Positions 1 through 7,960 of a stretch of 64,000 nt of DNA are shown here, in pieces. The stretch's first letter is position 1; each line of letters begins with the position of its first letter. Below the pieces are notes generated by a model. It was not told the origin of the DNA and ran no database searches. It saw nothing but the letters and a program-made list of their open reading frames with translations. Source of the DNA: JABWBD01 sp040768665 (GTDB lineage: Bacteria > Planctomycetota > Planctomycetia > Pirellulales > Thermoguttaceae); NCBI GenBank assembly GCA_040768665.1, contig JAXGMN010000039.1:65271-129270 (forward strand), in the 5' to 3' direction. The position numbers and the translations under genes were made by a program.

Positions 1-2388
1 GTGCAGCTCTTGGCGACGGGGGCGGTGCTGGGGAAGGAATTCGAGTTGGATATTGCCGCCGAGCTTGCCTGTCAGACACCCTCGCAGGCGATCGCAGCGG
101 TCGACGAGGCCAGGCGCCGGCGATTGGCCTGGTTGCGTCCCGACGGCGCGCGCTGTGTGCTCGTGCATGACCGAATCCGTTCGGCCCTGCTGGCGCGGAT
201 GACGCCCGAAGAGCGGCGTGAGCTTCATCGCCGAGCGGCTCGCGATCTCTGCAACCGTCATCCGCACCGCATTTCGGAACTGGCTTACCATTTCGACGCG
301 GCCGGCGACAGCGTCGCGGCTCTGCCACACGCGATTCGAGCGGCTGAGCAGGCCCGAGCCCGCCACGCTCTCGACGTTGCCGAGCAACAGTATCGAATCG
401 CCCAGCGCGGAGCGGATGGTGCGGACAAGAGGACCCGGTACCAGATTGCGGAAGGCCTTGGCGACGTGCTCATGCTTCGGGGATGCTACGATGCGGCCCA
501 GCCGTTGTTCGAGGAAGCGGCCAGGCTCGCTGACGGGGCTTACACGCGAGCTCAGATTCGCGGCAAGCTCGGCGAGTTGGATTTCAAGCGCGGCGAGATG
601 CTCGGCGCGATCGACGCCTTTACGTCAGCGCTCCGAATGCTGGGGGAGTCTGTCCCGCGGCGCCGTACCGTTCTCGTCTTGATGCTCGTATGGGAGACGC
701 TCGTCCAGGCGCTCCACACCGCCTTTCCCTCCTGGTTCGTCCACCGCCGCCAGGAGCTTCCCAGCGAAGCCGAGCGTCTGAGCCTGCGATTGCTCAGCAA
801 TCTCGCGCATGGCTGTTGGTACTGCGACAACATAAGGGCTGTATGGGCGCATCTCCGCGAAATGAACCTTGCGGAACGTTACCCACCAACGGCCGAGTTG
901 GCTCAAGCCTATGGAGAACATGCGCCGGCGATGAGTCTGGTCGCCTGGTTTCGCCGCGGGACTGTCTACGCCGAAAAGGCGATTGCAATCCGGCGAAGTC
1001 TTGGCGACCTTTGGGGACAGGGGCAGGCCCTGGTCTACTATGGCATCGTGCTCTACGCGGCATCCCGGTTCGATGAGTGCATCGAGAAATGCCGCGAGGC
1101 GATCCGGCTCCTCGAGCGGCTCGGCGACTTCTGGCAGGTCCATATGGCGCGGTACCAACTTGCCGCGTCGCTGTATCATCTCGGAGACCATCGCGGCGCC
1201 GTGGAACAGGCGCAGTTGAACCGGAAGTCCGGGCTGGAAACGGGCGACGAACAAGCTTCGGGCATCATTCTCGACGTATGGGCTCGGGCCGCCGGCGGCA
1301 ATGTGCCGGAAGAAATCCTGCAAGAAGAACTGCAGCGAAGCCGACACGACACACAGGGCATCGTCCAGGTACTTCTGGCCGAGGGAGTTCGCTTGCTGGG
1401 GGCCGGGCAGCTTGCCCGGTCGGCGGCAATTTTCGAAGAAGCGATTTCGGTTGCCAAGCAGTCGCCTGTCAAGAACGCTTACACGCTCCCCGTGTTCATT
1501 TGGGGGGCAACTGCATACCGTCGCATGGCGGAAGAAACGCACGACGCGACGCCCGTGCGCCGACTGGCGTTTCTTTGCCGAGCGGACGCGCTGGCGCGCC
1601 GTGCCATCCGCGCTTCGAGGCTCTGCCGCAACGACCTCCCGCAAGCGCATCGCGAGCGCGGTCTGGTTCTGGCATTCCGCGGCCGGACTGCAGCAGCGCG
1701 TCGTTCGTTCGAGCGGAGCCTGGACGTGGCCCGCGAACTCCGCGCCCGGTACGAGCATGCTCAGACCCTTCTCGCCCGCGCCCGGATCGGCCGGGAACTG
1801 GATTGGCCGGAGGCTGAACGGGATTTCGCCGAAGGGCAACTTATCCTGGCGGAACTGCGGAGTCTCGGCGAAGCCGATTCGGGCACGCACCATTCGGCCG
1901 AGCCGGCTACTCTCTCGCTGGCCGATCGATTCGATACCGTGCTCGACTCCGGCCGCCGCATCGCCTCGGCCCTCTCGCCGTCGGCCATCTACGAAGAGGT
2001 ATGCGCCGCCGCGCTTCGCCTACTCCGCGGCGAACACTGCTTGGTGCTCCAGGTCGACGAGAGCTCCAATTCCTTGTGGCTTACGCCGATCGCCGGAGAC
2101 TCGACCGTGCAGATCGGAAAGGGGCTGGTCGAGCAGGCGGTGGGCGCTGCACGCGCAGTGGCGTCGATCGAAGAGTTATCGCCGCCGGGAAACAATGCGA
2201 CCGCTAGTTCCGGTGAACGCTCGGTCCTCTGTGTGCCGATCTTCGCTCGCGGCCAGGCGGTCGCATGCCTTTGCGTCACCCACGAACAGGTCCGCGGTCT
2301 GTTCGGAACCGACGAAGAACGCCTTGCCGACTTTGTCGCAACCATCGCGGGCGCCGCGCTGGAAAACGCCGAGGGTTTGCCGAACTGA
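1..2388 (+). CDS. AAA/TPR/GAF sensor protein, N-terminal half of a split hybrid kinase (5' cut by window edge)
   Basis: The frame is open from the first base, so the true start lies upstream. The visible 795 residues begin in what looks like the winged-helix tail of an AAA-type ATPase module (roughly residues 1-90). A long alpha-helical TPR-like region follows (about 90-620), then a GAF domain (about 645-790). This order matches the family of giant kinase-like sensors found in planctomycetes and cyanobacteria (Ser/Thr kinase-AAA-TPR-GAF-HisKA). The GAF domain ends at LENAEG and the frame then stops (TGA at 2386-2388). The expected continuation, AELKHLNETLERRV, is present one frame back from 2379. 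The protein was therefore probably one polypeptide with the next feature, and is now separated by a one-base deletion or joined by frameshifting. It likely senses a cytoplasmic signal, but the ligand cannot be inferred. Confidence 0.8.
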   Translation: MQLLATGAVLGKEFELDIAAELACQTPSQAIAAVDEARRRRLAWLRPDGARCVLVHDRIRSALLARMTPEERRELHRRAARDLCNRHPHRISELAYHFDAAGDSVAALPHAIRAAEQARARHALDVAEQQYRIAQRGADGADKRTRYQIAEGLGDVLMLRGCYDAAQPLFEEAARLADGAYTRAQIRGKLGELDFKRGEMLGAIDAFTSALRMLGESVPRRRTVLVLMLVWETLVQALHTAFPSWFVHRRQELPSEAERLSLRLLSNLAHGCWYCDNIRAVWAHLREMNLAERYPPTAELAQAYGEHAPAMSLVAWFRRGTVYAEKAIAIRRSLGDLWGQGQALVYYGIVLYAASRFDECIEKCREAIRLLERLGDFWQVHMARYQLAASLYHLGDHRGAVEQAQLNRKSGLETGDEQASGIILDVWARAAGGNVPEEILQEELQRSRHDTQGIVQVLLAEGVRLLGAGQLARSAAIFEEAISVAKQSPVKNAYTLPVFIWGATAYRRMAEETHDATPVRRLAFLCRADALARRAIRASRLCRNDLPQAHRERGLVLAFRGRTAAARRSFERSLDVARELRARYEHAQTLLARARIGRELDWPEAERDFAEGQLILAELRSLGEADSGTHHSAEPATLSLADRFDTVLDSGRRIASALSPSAIYEEVCAAALRLLRGEHCLVLQVDESSNSLWLTPIAGDSTVQIGKGLVEQAVGAARAVASIEELSPPGNNATASSGERSVLCVPIFARGQAVACLCVTHEQVRGLFGTDEERLADFVATIAGAALENAEGLPN

Positions 2389-4031
2389 AGCACTTGAACG
2401 AAACGCTCGAGCGGCGGGTGGCCGAACGGACTGCAGCCGCCGAGGCGGCCAACGAGGCCAAGAGCCGGTTCCTGGCCACGATGAGCCACGAGATCCGCAC
2501 ACCGATGAACGGCGTGCTTGGAATGACCGAACTGGCACTGCGAACCACGCTCACGGATCAGCAACGCAACTATCTCTCGGTGGTCAAACAGTCGGCCGGG
2601 GCACTGTTGAGCCTGCTGAACGACGTGCTCGACCTATCGAAGATCGAGGCGGGCAAGATGGACCTGGAAAGGATTGCCTTCTCGCTCCGCGACGTCGTAG
2701 AAGACGCCGTCCGCCTGTTCGGGTTAGCGGCCTCGCAAAAGGGGATCGAACTTGCCTGCCGCGTTGCGCCCGAAGTGCCGGAGGAAGTCGTGGGCGACCC
2801 CGTGCGGCTTCGCCAGGTGATCGTCAACCTGGTGGGCAATGCAATCAAGTTTACCGAACGAGGCGAGGTGTTCGTCAACGTGGAATCGGAGGCGAACGAT
2901 GGCAAGCCAGCGACCCTGCATTTCACCGTTGAGGACACGGGCATCGGAATTCCCGCCGACAAGCAGCAATACGTCTTCGAGGCATTCCGCCAAACCGACA
3001 GTTCAACCACGCGACGGTTCGGAGGCACGGGGCTCGGGTTGTCCATCTCGTCGCAACTGGTGGCGCTCATGCGTGGTCGGATCTGGCTCGAAAGCGAACT
3101 CGGAAGCGGAAGCCGCTTCCATTTCACAGTCGACTTCGACGAAGCGACGTCGGCCGGACTGCAGTTGCCGCCCACCATCACGGCCGGCGGCGCGGCACTG
3201 GTCGTCAGCTCCCATGCCCGCGGCCGACAGGGTTATCAGGAGATCCTTGCTTCTCTTGGCGTGAAGTCGGTCGTCGCGGAAGGACCGGATCGGGCTATTG
3301 GGGCGATCAGGCAGGCGGCGGCTGAGGGGAACCCGTTCTCGCTGTTGCTAGTCGATACCGGTACCTCGAACGTGAGCGGCCTCGAGGTGCTTGAACGGCT
3401 CGGACGAGACGCACCAGCAGACGTCCCTCCCGTTCTGGTGCTGACTCCGGCCGCTCAATTCGACCTCCTCGGGCACGAGGGGCAATTGGCCGCCGACCGC
3501 TGCCTTACGAAGCCGATCAAGGCATCAGAATTGCGGGAGGCGGTCGAAGCGGTGCTCGGGGCGACACCCGGCCAGGCGTCTCCCACCGTCGAGGGCGACG
3601 CGGTCGGCGATCAGCCGTCGCTTTCGGTGCTCGTGGCCGACGACAGTCCGGTCAATCAGGAAGTCGCCGCCGGGCTGGTGGAGTTGGAAGGCCACAGCGT
3701 GCAGACCGTCGATAACGGCCGGGAAGCCGTCGAGGCGGTCCGCCGCGGGAATTTCGACGTGGTCTTCATGGACTTGGAAATGCCCGAAATGGACGGACTC
3801 GCGGCAACGGCGGCCATTCGTGCGATGGAAGTCCCGTCGGCGCGCCATGTCCAGATCTACGCGATGACCGCCCATGTCCTGGCCGGCTTCCGGGAACAAT
3901 GCATCGATGCGGGTATGGACGGCTATATCTCCAAACCGATACAACCGGAAGAACTGCGCCAAGCCCTCGCCGCCGTTCGAAATCGCCTGGCACCGCTTGC
4001 TCGCTGTTCGCCAACGTCGCCCCGTCAGTAA
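2379..4031 (+). CDS. Hybrid histidine kinase half: HisKA, HATPase, degenerate receiver, receiver
   Basis: This frame is the C-terminal continuation of the preceding sensor. A coiled linker (LNETLERRVAERTAAAEAA) leads into the HisKA box SHEIRTPMNGVLGM, with the phospho-acceptor His codon near 2487. The HATPase_c domain follows, with NAIKFTERG, DTGIGIP and GGTGLGLS boxes (about 2,790-3,135). Next is a receiver-like domain (about 3,190-3,560) keeping a VDTGTS segment in place of the usual acidic pattern. A canonical receiver ends the protein (about 3,625-3,990), with VADDSPVNQEV, FMDLEMPEMDG and the SKP lysine. The same frame is open back to an ATG at 2265, but those codons overlap the GAF coding region out of phase and are not domain-like. 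If made separately it would have to start internally. The stop codon lies in the first bases of a palindromic repeat. Confidence 0.85.
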   Translation, partial: AELKHLNETLERRVAERTAAAEAANEAKSRFLATMSHEIRTPMNGVLGMTELALRTTLTDQQRNYLSVVKQSAGALLSLLNDVLDLSKIEAGKMDLERIAFSLRDVVEDAVRLFGLAASQKGIELACRVAPEVPEEVVGDPVRLRQVIVNLVGNAIKFTERGEVFVNVESEANDGKPATLHFTVEDTGIGIPADKQQYVFEAFRQTDSSTTRRFGGTGLGLSISSQLVALMRGRIWLESELGSGSRFHFTVDFDEATSAGLQLPPTITAGGAALVVSSHARGRQGYQEILASLGVKSVVAEGPDRAIGAIRQAAAEGNPFSLLLVDTGTSNVSGLEVLERLGRDAPADVPPVLVLTPAAQFDLLGHEGQLAADRCLTKPIKASELREAVEAVLGATPGQASPTVEGDAVGDQPSLSVLVADDSPVNQEVAAGLVELEGHSVQTVDNGREAVEAVRRGNFDVVFMDLEMPEMDGLAATAAIRAMEVPSARHVQIYAMTAHVLAGFREQCIDAGMDGYISKPIQPEELRQALAAVRNRLAPLARCSPTSPRQ

Positions 4032-4150
4032 CCGTTCACGGGGCGGAAAAGGGGGACAGGTCCATGTTTTCGGCCAACGTCTTTAGACGCCAAAACACCC
4101 GAATCGGCCGAAAAATGGACCAGTCCCCGGCCGTGGGCGTGAACGGTTAT
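4028..4150. repeat. Palindromic intergenic repeat, family A copy 1
   Basis: Imperfect inverted repeat of about 123 bp with ends GTAACCGTTCACG and CGTGAACGGTTA. Inner arms are GGGGGACAGGTCCAT and ATGGACCAGTCCCC, flanking TTTTCGGCC/GGCCGAAAAA. It starts inside the stop codon (TAA, 4029-4031) of the kinase. Related copies are at 36,280, 60,433 and 62,571, with a partial copy at 9,227. No transposase is in the window. Confidence 0.85.
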
Positions 4151-4368
4151 CCCTGTTAAGATCGGCGAATGATTTCTACGCAGCAGCCCATAACTGCGGA
4201 GGCTGAACCGGCGGATCCTCGCAGCACATGCTACGCTTCATGTTGGCGAGGGCTATTGCGTCACTCGATTCCATTTACTGAATTCTGAGGGCAGTTCCAT
4301 TCGATACGGCTTCCACAATTCTGATCATTACCCGTCATGACGCGTTTGCCTCGGCCGCGTCGAGGCAA

Positions 4369-5079
4369 TTGGCTCCGCGCGGATTCCAGGTCCATGCAGT
4401 TACCGTGGACGAGGGATGGCGCCTCGTTCAGGCCGCGTCGATCGCGCCGCTGATTGCACTGGTGGATCTGGACGCATCCACTCCGCACGGGCGACCCCTT
4501 TGGTCGGCGGTGGAGCATGCCTATCGCTGCCCGATTGTCCTGATAACGACCGTCGACGGCGCCTGCCAGGCTGCCGACACCGTCAAGGACCGCGGCCTTT
4601 ACGAGTATATCCTGACGACAGCCGTCGAAGATCCGGCACGCCTTCCGTTCTTAATTGGCCGCAGCGGATCCGTGACGCGACACGACGGACTGCCGCCGCA
4701 GGCAAGGGGCGGCTGGGACGGTCCCATTCTTGTTCTCGAGGACGATGAGGTCAGCGGAGAACTCACCCGGGGTATCCTCGAGCAGAACGGGTTCGAGGTG
4801 GTTCTGGTCCGAACCATCGCGGAGGCGAGGTTGGCCTTTGTCCGACACCGGCCTATCTTGGCGCTTGTCGACGTCCACCTCGACCATGACAACGGCATCG
4901 ACTTCGTGCGAGCGATGCGCAACAACAGCGCCTGGCCTCACACGCCGGTCATTATGGTGAGCAGCGATCAGCACCGGAGCACGGTGATCGACGCCGGAAG
5001 AGCCGAGGTGCAAGGTTACCTCGTGAAGCCGTACGAGCCCGCCGCGTTGATAGGCAAAATCCAGGCGGCCCTGGTTTAG
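4369..5079 (+). CDS. Double-receiver response regulator without output domain
   Basis: The 236-residue product has two receiver-like domains and no DNA-binding domain. The first (residues about 1-100) is degenerate: it keeps the fold pattern (ALVDLDAS, VLITTVDG) but lacks the phospho-site architecture of an active receiver. The second (about 115-236) looks functional, with acidic ILVLEDDE, the acceptor region LALVDVHLDHDNGIDF and the lysine in YLVKPYEPA. The first usable start is TTG 4369, which cuts off the first beta strand. In the same frame upstream, 4312-4347 encodes STILIITRHDAF, a fitting first strand, but no ATG, GTG or TTG precedes it before a stop at 4279. Either a rare start codon or an upstream indel is possible. 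It probably works with the neighbouring kinases. Confidence 0.75.
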   Translation: MAPRGFQVHAVTVDEGWRLVQAASIAPLIALVDLDASTPHGRPLWSAVEHAYRCPIVLITTVDGACQAADTVKDRGLYEYILTTAVEDPARLPFLIGRSGSVTRHDGLPPQARGGWDGPILVLEDDEVSGELTRGILEQNGFEVVLVRTIAEARLAFVRHRPILALVDVHLDHDNGIDFVRAMRNNSAWPHTPVIMVSSDQHRSTVIDAGRAEVQGYLVKPYEPAALIGKIQAALV

Positions 5080-5112
5080 CCTACGAAGTGCGTCCGGCGA
5101 CGGCTCCGGTGC

Positions 5113-6777
5113 TCAACCGCCGAGTACGGCAGCGATCAGCTCTTCCGATGGCGCATCCTTCGAGACGTAGGCATGGGCGCCCGCAGCGATCATCGTTTCG
5201 GCCATGCCGGCTGACTCGTGCATCGACAGACCGACGATGCGGGTCTGCGGCAACTCCGCACGGATCCGCTGGGCGGCTTCGGTACCGCTGAGTTTCGGCA
5301 TGCTAACGTCGAGGATGACGACATCGGGGCGGAGCTCCCGCGCCCGCTCGACGGCCTCTTGCCCGTCGCCGGCTTCGGCAACCAATTCGATTTCCGTGTG
5401 CTCCCGCAGAAGCTCAACGAGTCCCTTGCGAACGATCGGATGGTCGTCTGCCAGAAGCACTCGGATTTTGGCGGCGTGGTCGACCGGGCTCCGCGCCTTT
5501 CCGATCGGCGCCACGAGCGCCGCCCGCGTTCCGTGGTCCGGACTGCTGGTCATCTCCAACCGACCGCCTAGCAGATCGAGACGATGGCGTATGGTTGGCA
5601 GCCCCGAACCTTCCGTCATCGTCCGGGAGGAATCCAGCTTCGCAGGATCGAAGCCCTTTCCGGCATCCTGTACCTCGATTCGAGCCTGAAACTCTCCGGT
5701 GCGTCGCATGACCACTTCAGCGCGGTCAGTGCCGGCATGATTCACCACGTTCAACAGCAGTTCGCGAACGGCCTCAAACAGGAACACCCGCACACCTTCG
5801 TCGGCCGGGTCGGCCTGGGGATCGGCATCCACGTCCACCGTCAAACCATGGATCTCCCGCATCTTCTCGGCAAGCCAGTGCAGTGCGGCGGCGAGGCCCG
5901 AATCGTGCAGCAACGGCGGGCTGAGTTCTGCGGCCAGAGAGCAGGACTCGGCCACCGAACGCTCCAAGAGCGTTTCGATCTCTGCCAGGGCCCTTTTCAG
6001 GCTGACGTCGTCAAGGCGCTGTTCGAGTCCCGACAGGCCGTCCCTTGCGGTAATCAGAAACTGCTGGAGGCGGTTTTCAAGAACCTGCACCAGCCGATGC
6101 CGCTCGTGGTGCTCGGATTGGCTCCATTGGGACGCGACGTGCTGCAGTCGCCGCACCTGCTCTTCCACATCCGCAGTTCGCCGGGCAACCCGCTGCTCGA
6201 GTGTCCTGTTCAGGTCCCGGAGTTGCTCCTCGATCTGCTTGCGCTCCGTCATGTCCGTCACCGCCATCTTGCAGAGGGCGACATCCTGGTCGTCGTCTTC
6301 TTTTTCTTTTTCGAGCGGAATGCTATGAAGCAGTACGACGATTTGCCGGCCGTCTTTCGTCTGAAGCGTCACCTCGGATTTCGCTTCCTCCCGCGAGTGT
6401 CCGCAACGGAGCACGTGTTCGCCGAAGGACAATCTGTCGGCTTCCACGACATAGTCGAGAAACGGGTAGCCGATCAGGTCGTTCCGGTCGGCGCCGATCA
6501 GTTTCGCCCCGGCCAGATTGACCTCCTGCACGTAGCCGTCTTCGTCAAGCGTGAAATAGCCCAATGGAGCCGAATCATAAAGGTCGATGTAGCGGTCGCG
6601 ATACTGTTCAAGTTGCCGCTGAGTCTCGCGAAGCTTCTCGTTCTCTGCCTCCAGACGGCTCCGTTGTATTTCCCACTCCCGAACCATTCGCGGGATCTGT
6701 TCGTGCGAATTCTCCAGCGGATCGGCAGATCCCTGGACCGGAGGCTCCTCCCCCCCGCGACCATGCTCACTCGACAT
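5113..6777 (-). CDS. PAS-domain histidine-kinase-like protein fused to a C-terminal receiver
   Basis: This 554-residue cytoplasmic protein is transcribed towards the response regulator. Order: a coiled coil (about 25-60), a PAS domain (about 62-185; YDSAPLGYFTLDEDGYVQEV), a second coiled coil, a HisKA_3-like dimerisation helix (about 225-300), a NarL-type HATPase (about 300-425; FEAVRELLLNVVNHA, GSGLPTIRHRL) and a NarL-type receiver (about 435-554; LLADDHPIVRKGL, VVILDVSMPKLSG, SKDAP). The helix-turn-helix that normally follows this receiver is absent. In the phosphorylation helix the expected LHD/LHN is LEN (HRLVQVLENRLQQ), so the acceptor His is replaced by Glu. The protein may sense and signal without autophosphorylation, or be a constitutive mimic. 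ATG 6777 is preceded by GAAGG. Confidence 0.85.
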   Translation of the reverse strand: MSSEHGRGGEEPPVQGSADPLENSHEQIPRMVREWEIQRSRLEAENEKLRETQRQLEQYRDRYIDLYDSAPLGYFTLDEDGYVQEVNLAGAKLIGADRNDLIGYPFLDYVVEADRLSFGEHVLRCGHSREEAKSEVTLQTKDGRQIVVLLHSIPLEKEKEDDDQDVALCKMAVTDMTERKQIEEQLRDLNRTLEQRVARRTADVEEQVRRLQHVASQWSQSEHHERHRLVQVLENRLQQFLITARDGLSGLEQRLDDVSLKRALAEIETLLERSVAESCSLAAELSPPLLHDSGLAAALHWLAEKMREIHGLTVDVDADPQADPADEGVRVFLFEAVRELLLNVVNHAGTDRAEVVMRRTGEFQARIEVQDAGKGFDPAKLDSSRTMTEGSGLPTIRHRLDLLGGRLEMTSSPDHGTRAALVAPIGKARSPVDHAAKIRVLLADDHPIVRKGLVELLREHTEIELVAEAGDGQEAVERARELRPDVVILDVSMPKLSGTEAAQRIRAELPQTRIVGLSMHESAGMAETMIAAGAHAYVSKDAPSEELIAAVLGG

Positions 6778-7108
6778 AACGAACCTTCGGATTCGATGGA
6801 AGCGTGCTTAGGCAGAACGGTCAGGCACGTGGAATGCAACTCTCAAGCCATGTGTGAAGTGTCGGAGCCCGCGACCACTCGGCCGCCGCTCCGCCATCGG
6901 CGGATTTGGGACAAGATGTCGCACTCGTTCATGCGAGCACTCGCGGCCACGGCGTTGCCGGTGACCTTCGACAAGCGGATTTGCGTCGCCAGTAGACCGT
7001 GAATAATACCCGAATAGTGCTCAAAATTCAGCGCGTGCAGCCTAGGGAATTTCCTGATGGGCAGCCGGGACGCAGCCACGGCCGTTCTTACATCTGATTT
7101 CACACCGA
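6778..7108. other. Intergenic gap without a supported gene
   Basis: About 330 bp between the PAS kinase start and the end of the PPDK regulatory protein gene. It presumably carries the kinase promoter; no clear hairpin, repeat or coding signal was seen. Confidence 0.5.
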
Positions 7109-7909
7109 TCAACGGTCGCGCTGCGGAAGCAGCAAGATGATTTCCCGGCTGACTTCTTCGACTGACTTGCCGCCGACGTCCATCTTCCGCCAGCCCTGCC
7201 TCCGGCAGAGTTCCTCGGCATAGAACAACTCGCGTTTGACCTGGTCGAGCGACGCATAGGGTTCCAACGGAATGCCGGTCTGTTCCGCGCGGGTTCGTCG
7301 GAGTTCCTGCAGCCGAGATGGCGATATCAGCAGGCAAAAGACTCGCTCGGGCGGCAGATCCAAGAGCGACTTCGGCGGCGGAACTTCCTGCACCAGCGGC
7401 ACATTGGCTGCGAACCATCCCCGGTAGGCGAGGTAGAGCATCGTCGGAGTCTTCATCGAACGGGATACGCCCACAAGGACCACCTCCGCCCGATCGAGAT
7501 CATCGGGGTTTTGCCCGTCGTCGTGGCGGAAGGCGAAGTCGACGGCCTCGATCTCGCGCGATTTCTGCTCGGCGAGCTGCTGGAACAGTCCCGGCTTTTG
7601 TTCGGGCAGGAGCTTCAGATGGGCGGCGAGCCTGTCGAGAATCGGGCCCATCAAGTCCATCGAGTCCACCCCATGCCGTCGCGATTCTTCAAGGATCAAC
7701 CGCCGGAGGTCCAAGGAAACCACCGTGTGAACGACAATCGCCTGGTTGGCCGCCGCTTCGGCGACGACCTGGCAGACCTGTTCCGCCGTGCGGATCTGCC
7801 CGCGACGGACAAGCGATACCTTGGCCTCGCGGAACTGGACGAGCGCCGAACGGAGGACCAGATCGGCAGTTGCGCCGGTGCCGTCGGAAACGATGAAGAC
7901 CGTAAGCAT
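7109..7909 (-). CDS. Pyruvate,phosphate dikinase / PEP synthase regulatory protein (DUF299 family)
   Basis: The family comprises bifunctional ADP-dependent kinase/Pi-dependent phosphorylases that switch PPDK or PEP synthase off and on by modifying a Thr near the catalytic His. Family features are visible: the start MLTVFIVSDGTGATAD, the central DLDRAEVVLVGVSRSMKTP with its P-loop-like GVSRSMKTP, PTMLYLAYRGWFAANVPLV, and the C-terminal half GKSVEEVSREI. The length of 267 residues is typical. ATG 7909 was chosen over the in-frame ATG at 7954 because the family begins at this methionine and an AGGCGAG-like site precedes it. It is co-directional with the STN-like gene 51 bp upstream. No ppdK or ppsA target is in the window, so the target enzyme is unknown. 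Confidence 0.9.
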   Translation of the reverse strand: MLTVFIVSDGTGATADLVLRSALVQFREAKVSLVRRGQIRTAEQVCQVVAEAAANQAIVVHTVVSLDLRRLILEESRRHGVDSMDLMGPILDRLAAHLKLLPEQKPGLFQQLAEQKSREIEAVDFAFRHDDGQNPDDLDRAEVVLVGVSRSMKTPTMLYLAYRGWFAANVPLVQEVPPPKSLLDLPPERVFCLLISPSRLQELRRTRAEQTGIPLEPYASLDQVKRELFYAEELCRRQGWRKMDVGGKSVEEVSREIILLLPQRDR

Positions 7910-7960
7910 TTTGGTTGAGCTCGCCTGAAAGTGAAAGGGACTCTCGCGGACCACCCGATT

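Noticed and set aside
625..1893. 422-codon minus-strand open frame opposite the TPR sensor
   Set aside because: Antisense shadow; the plus strand continues into a recognised GAF-kinase architecture.
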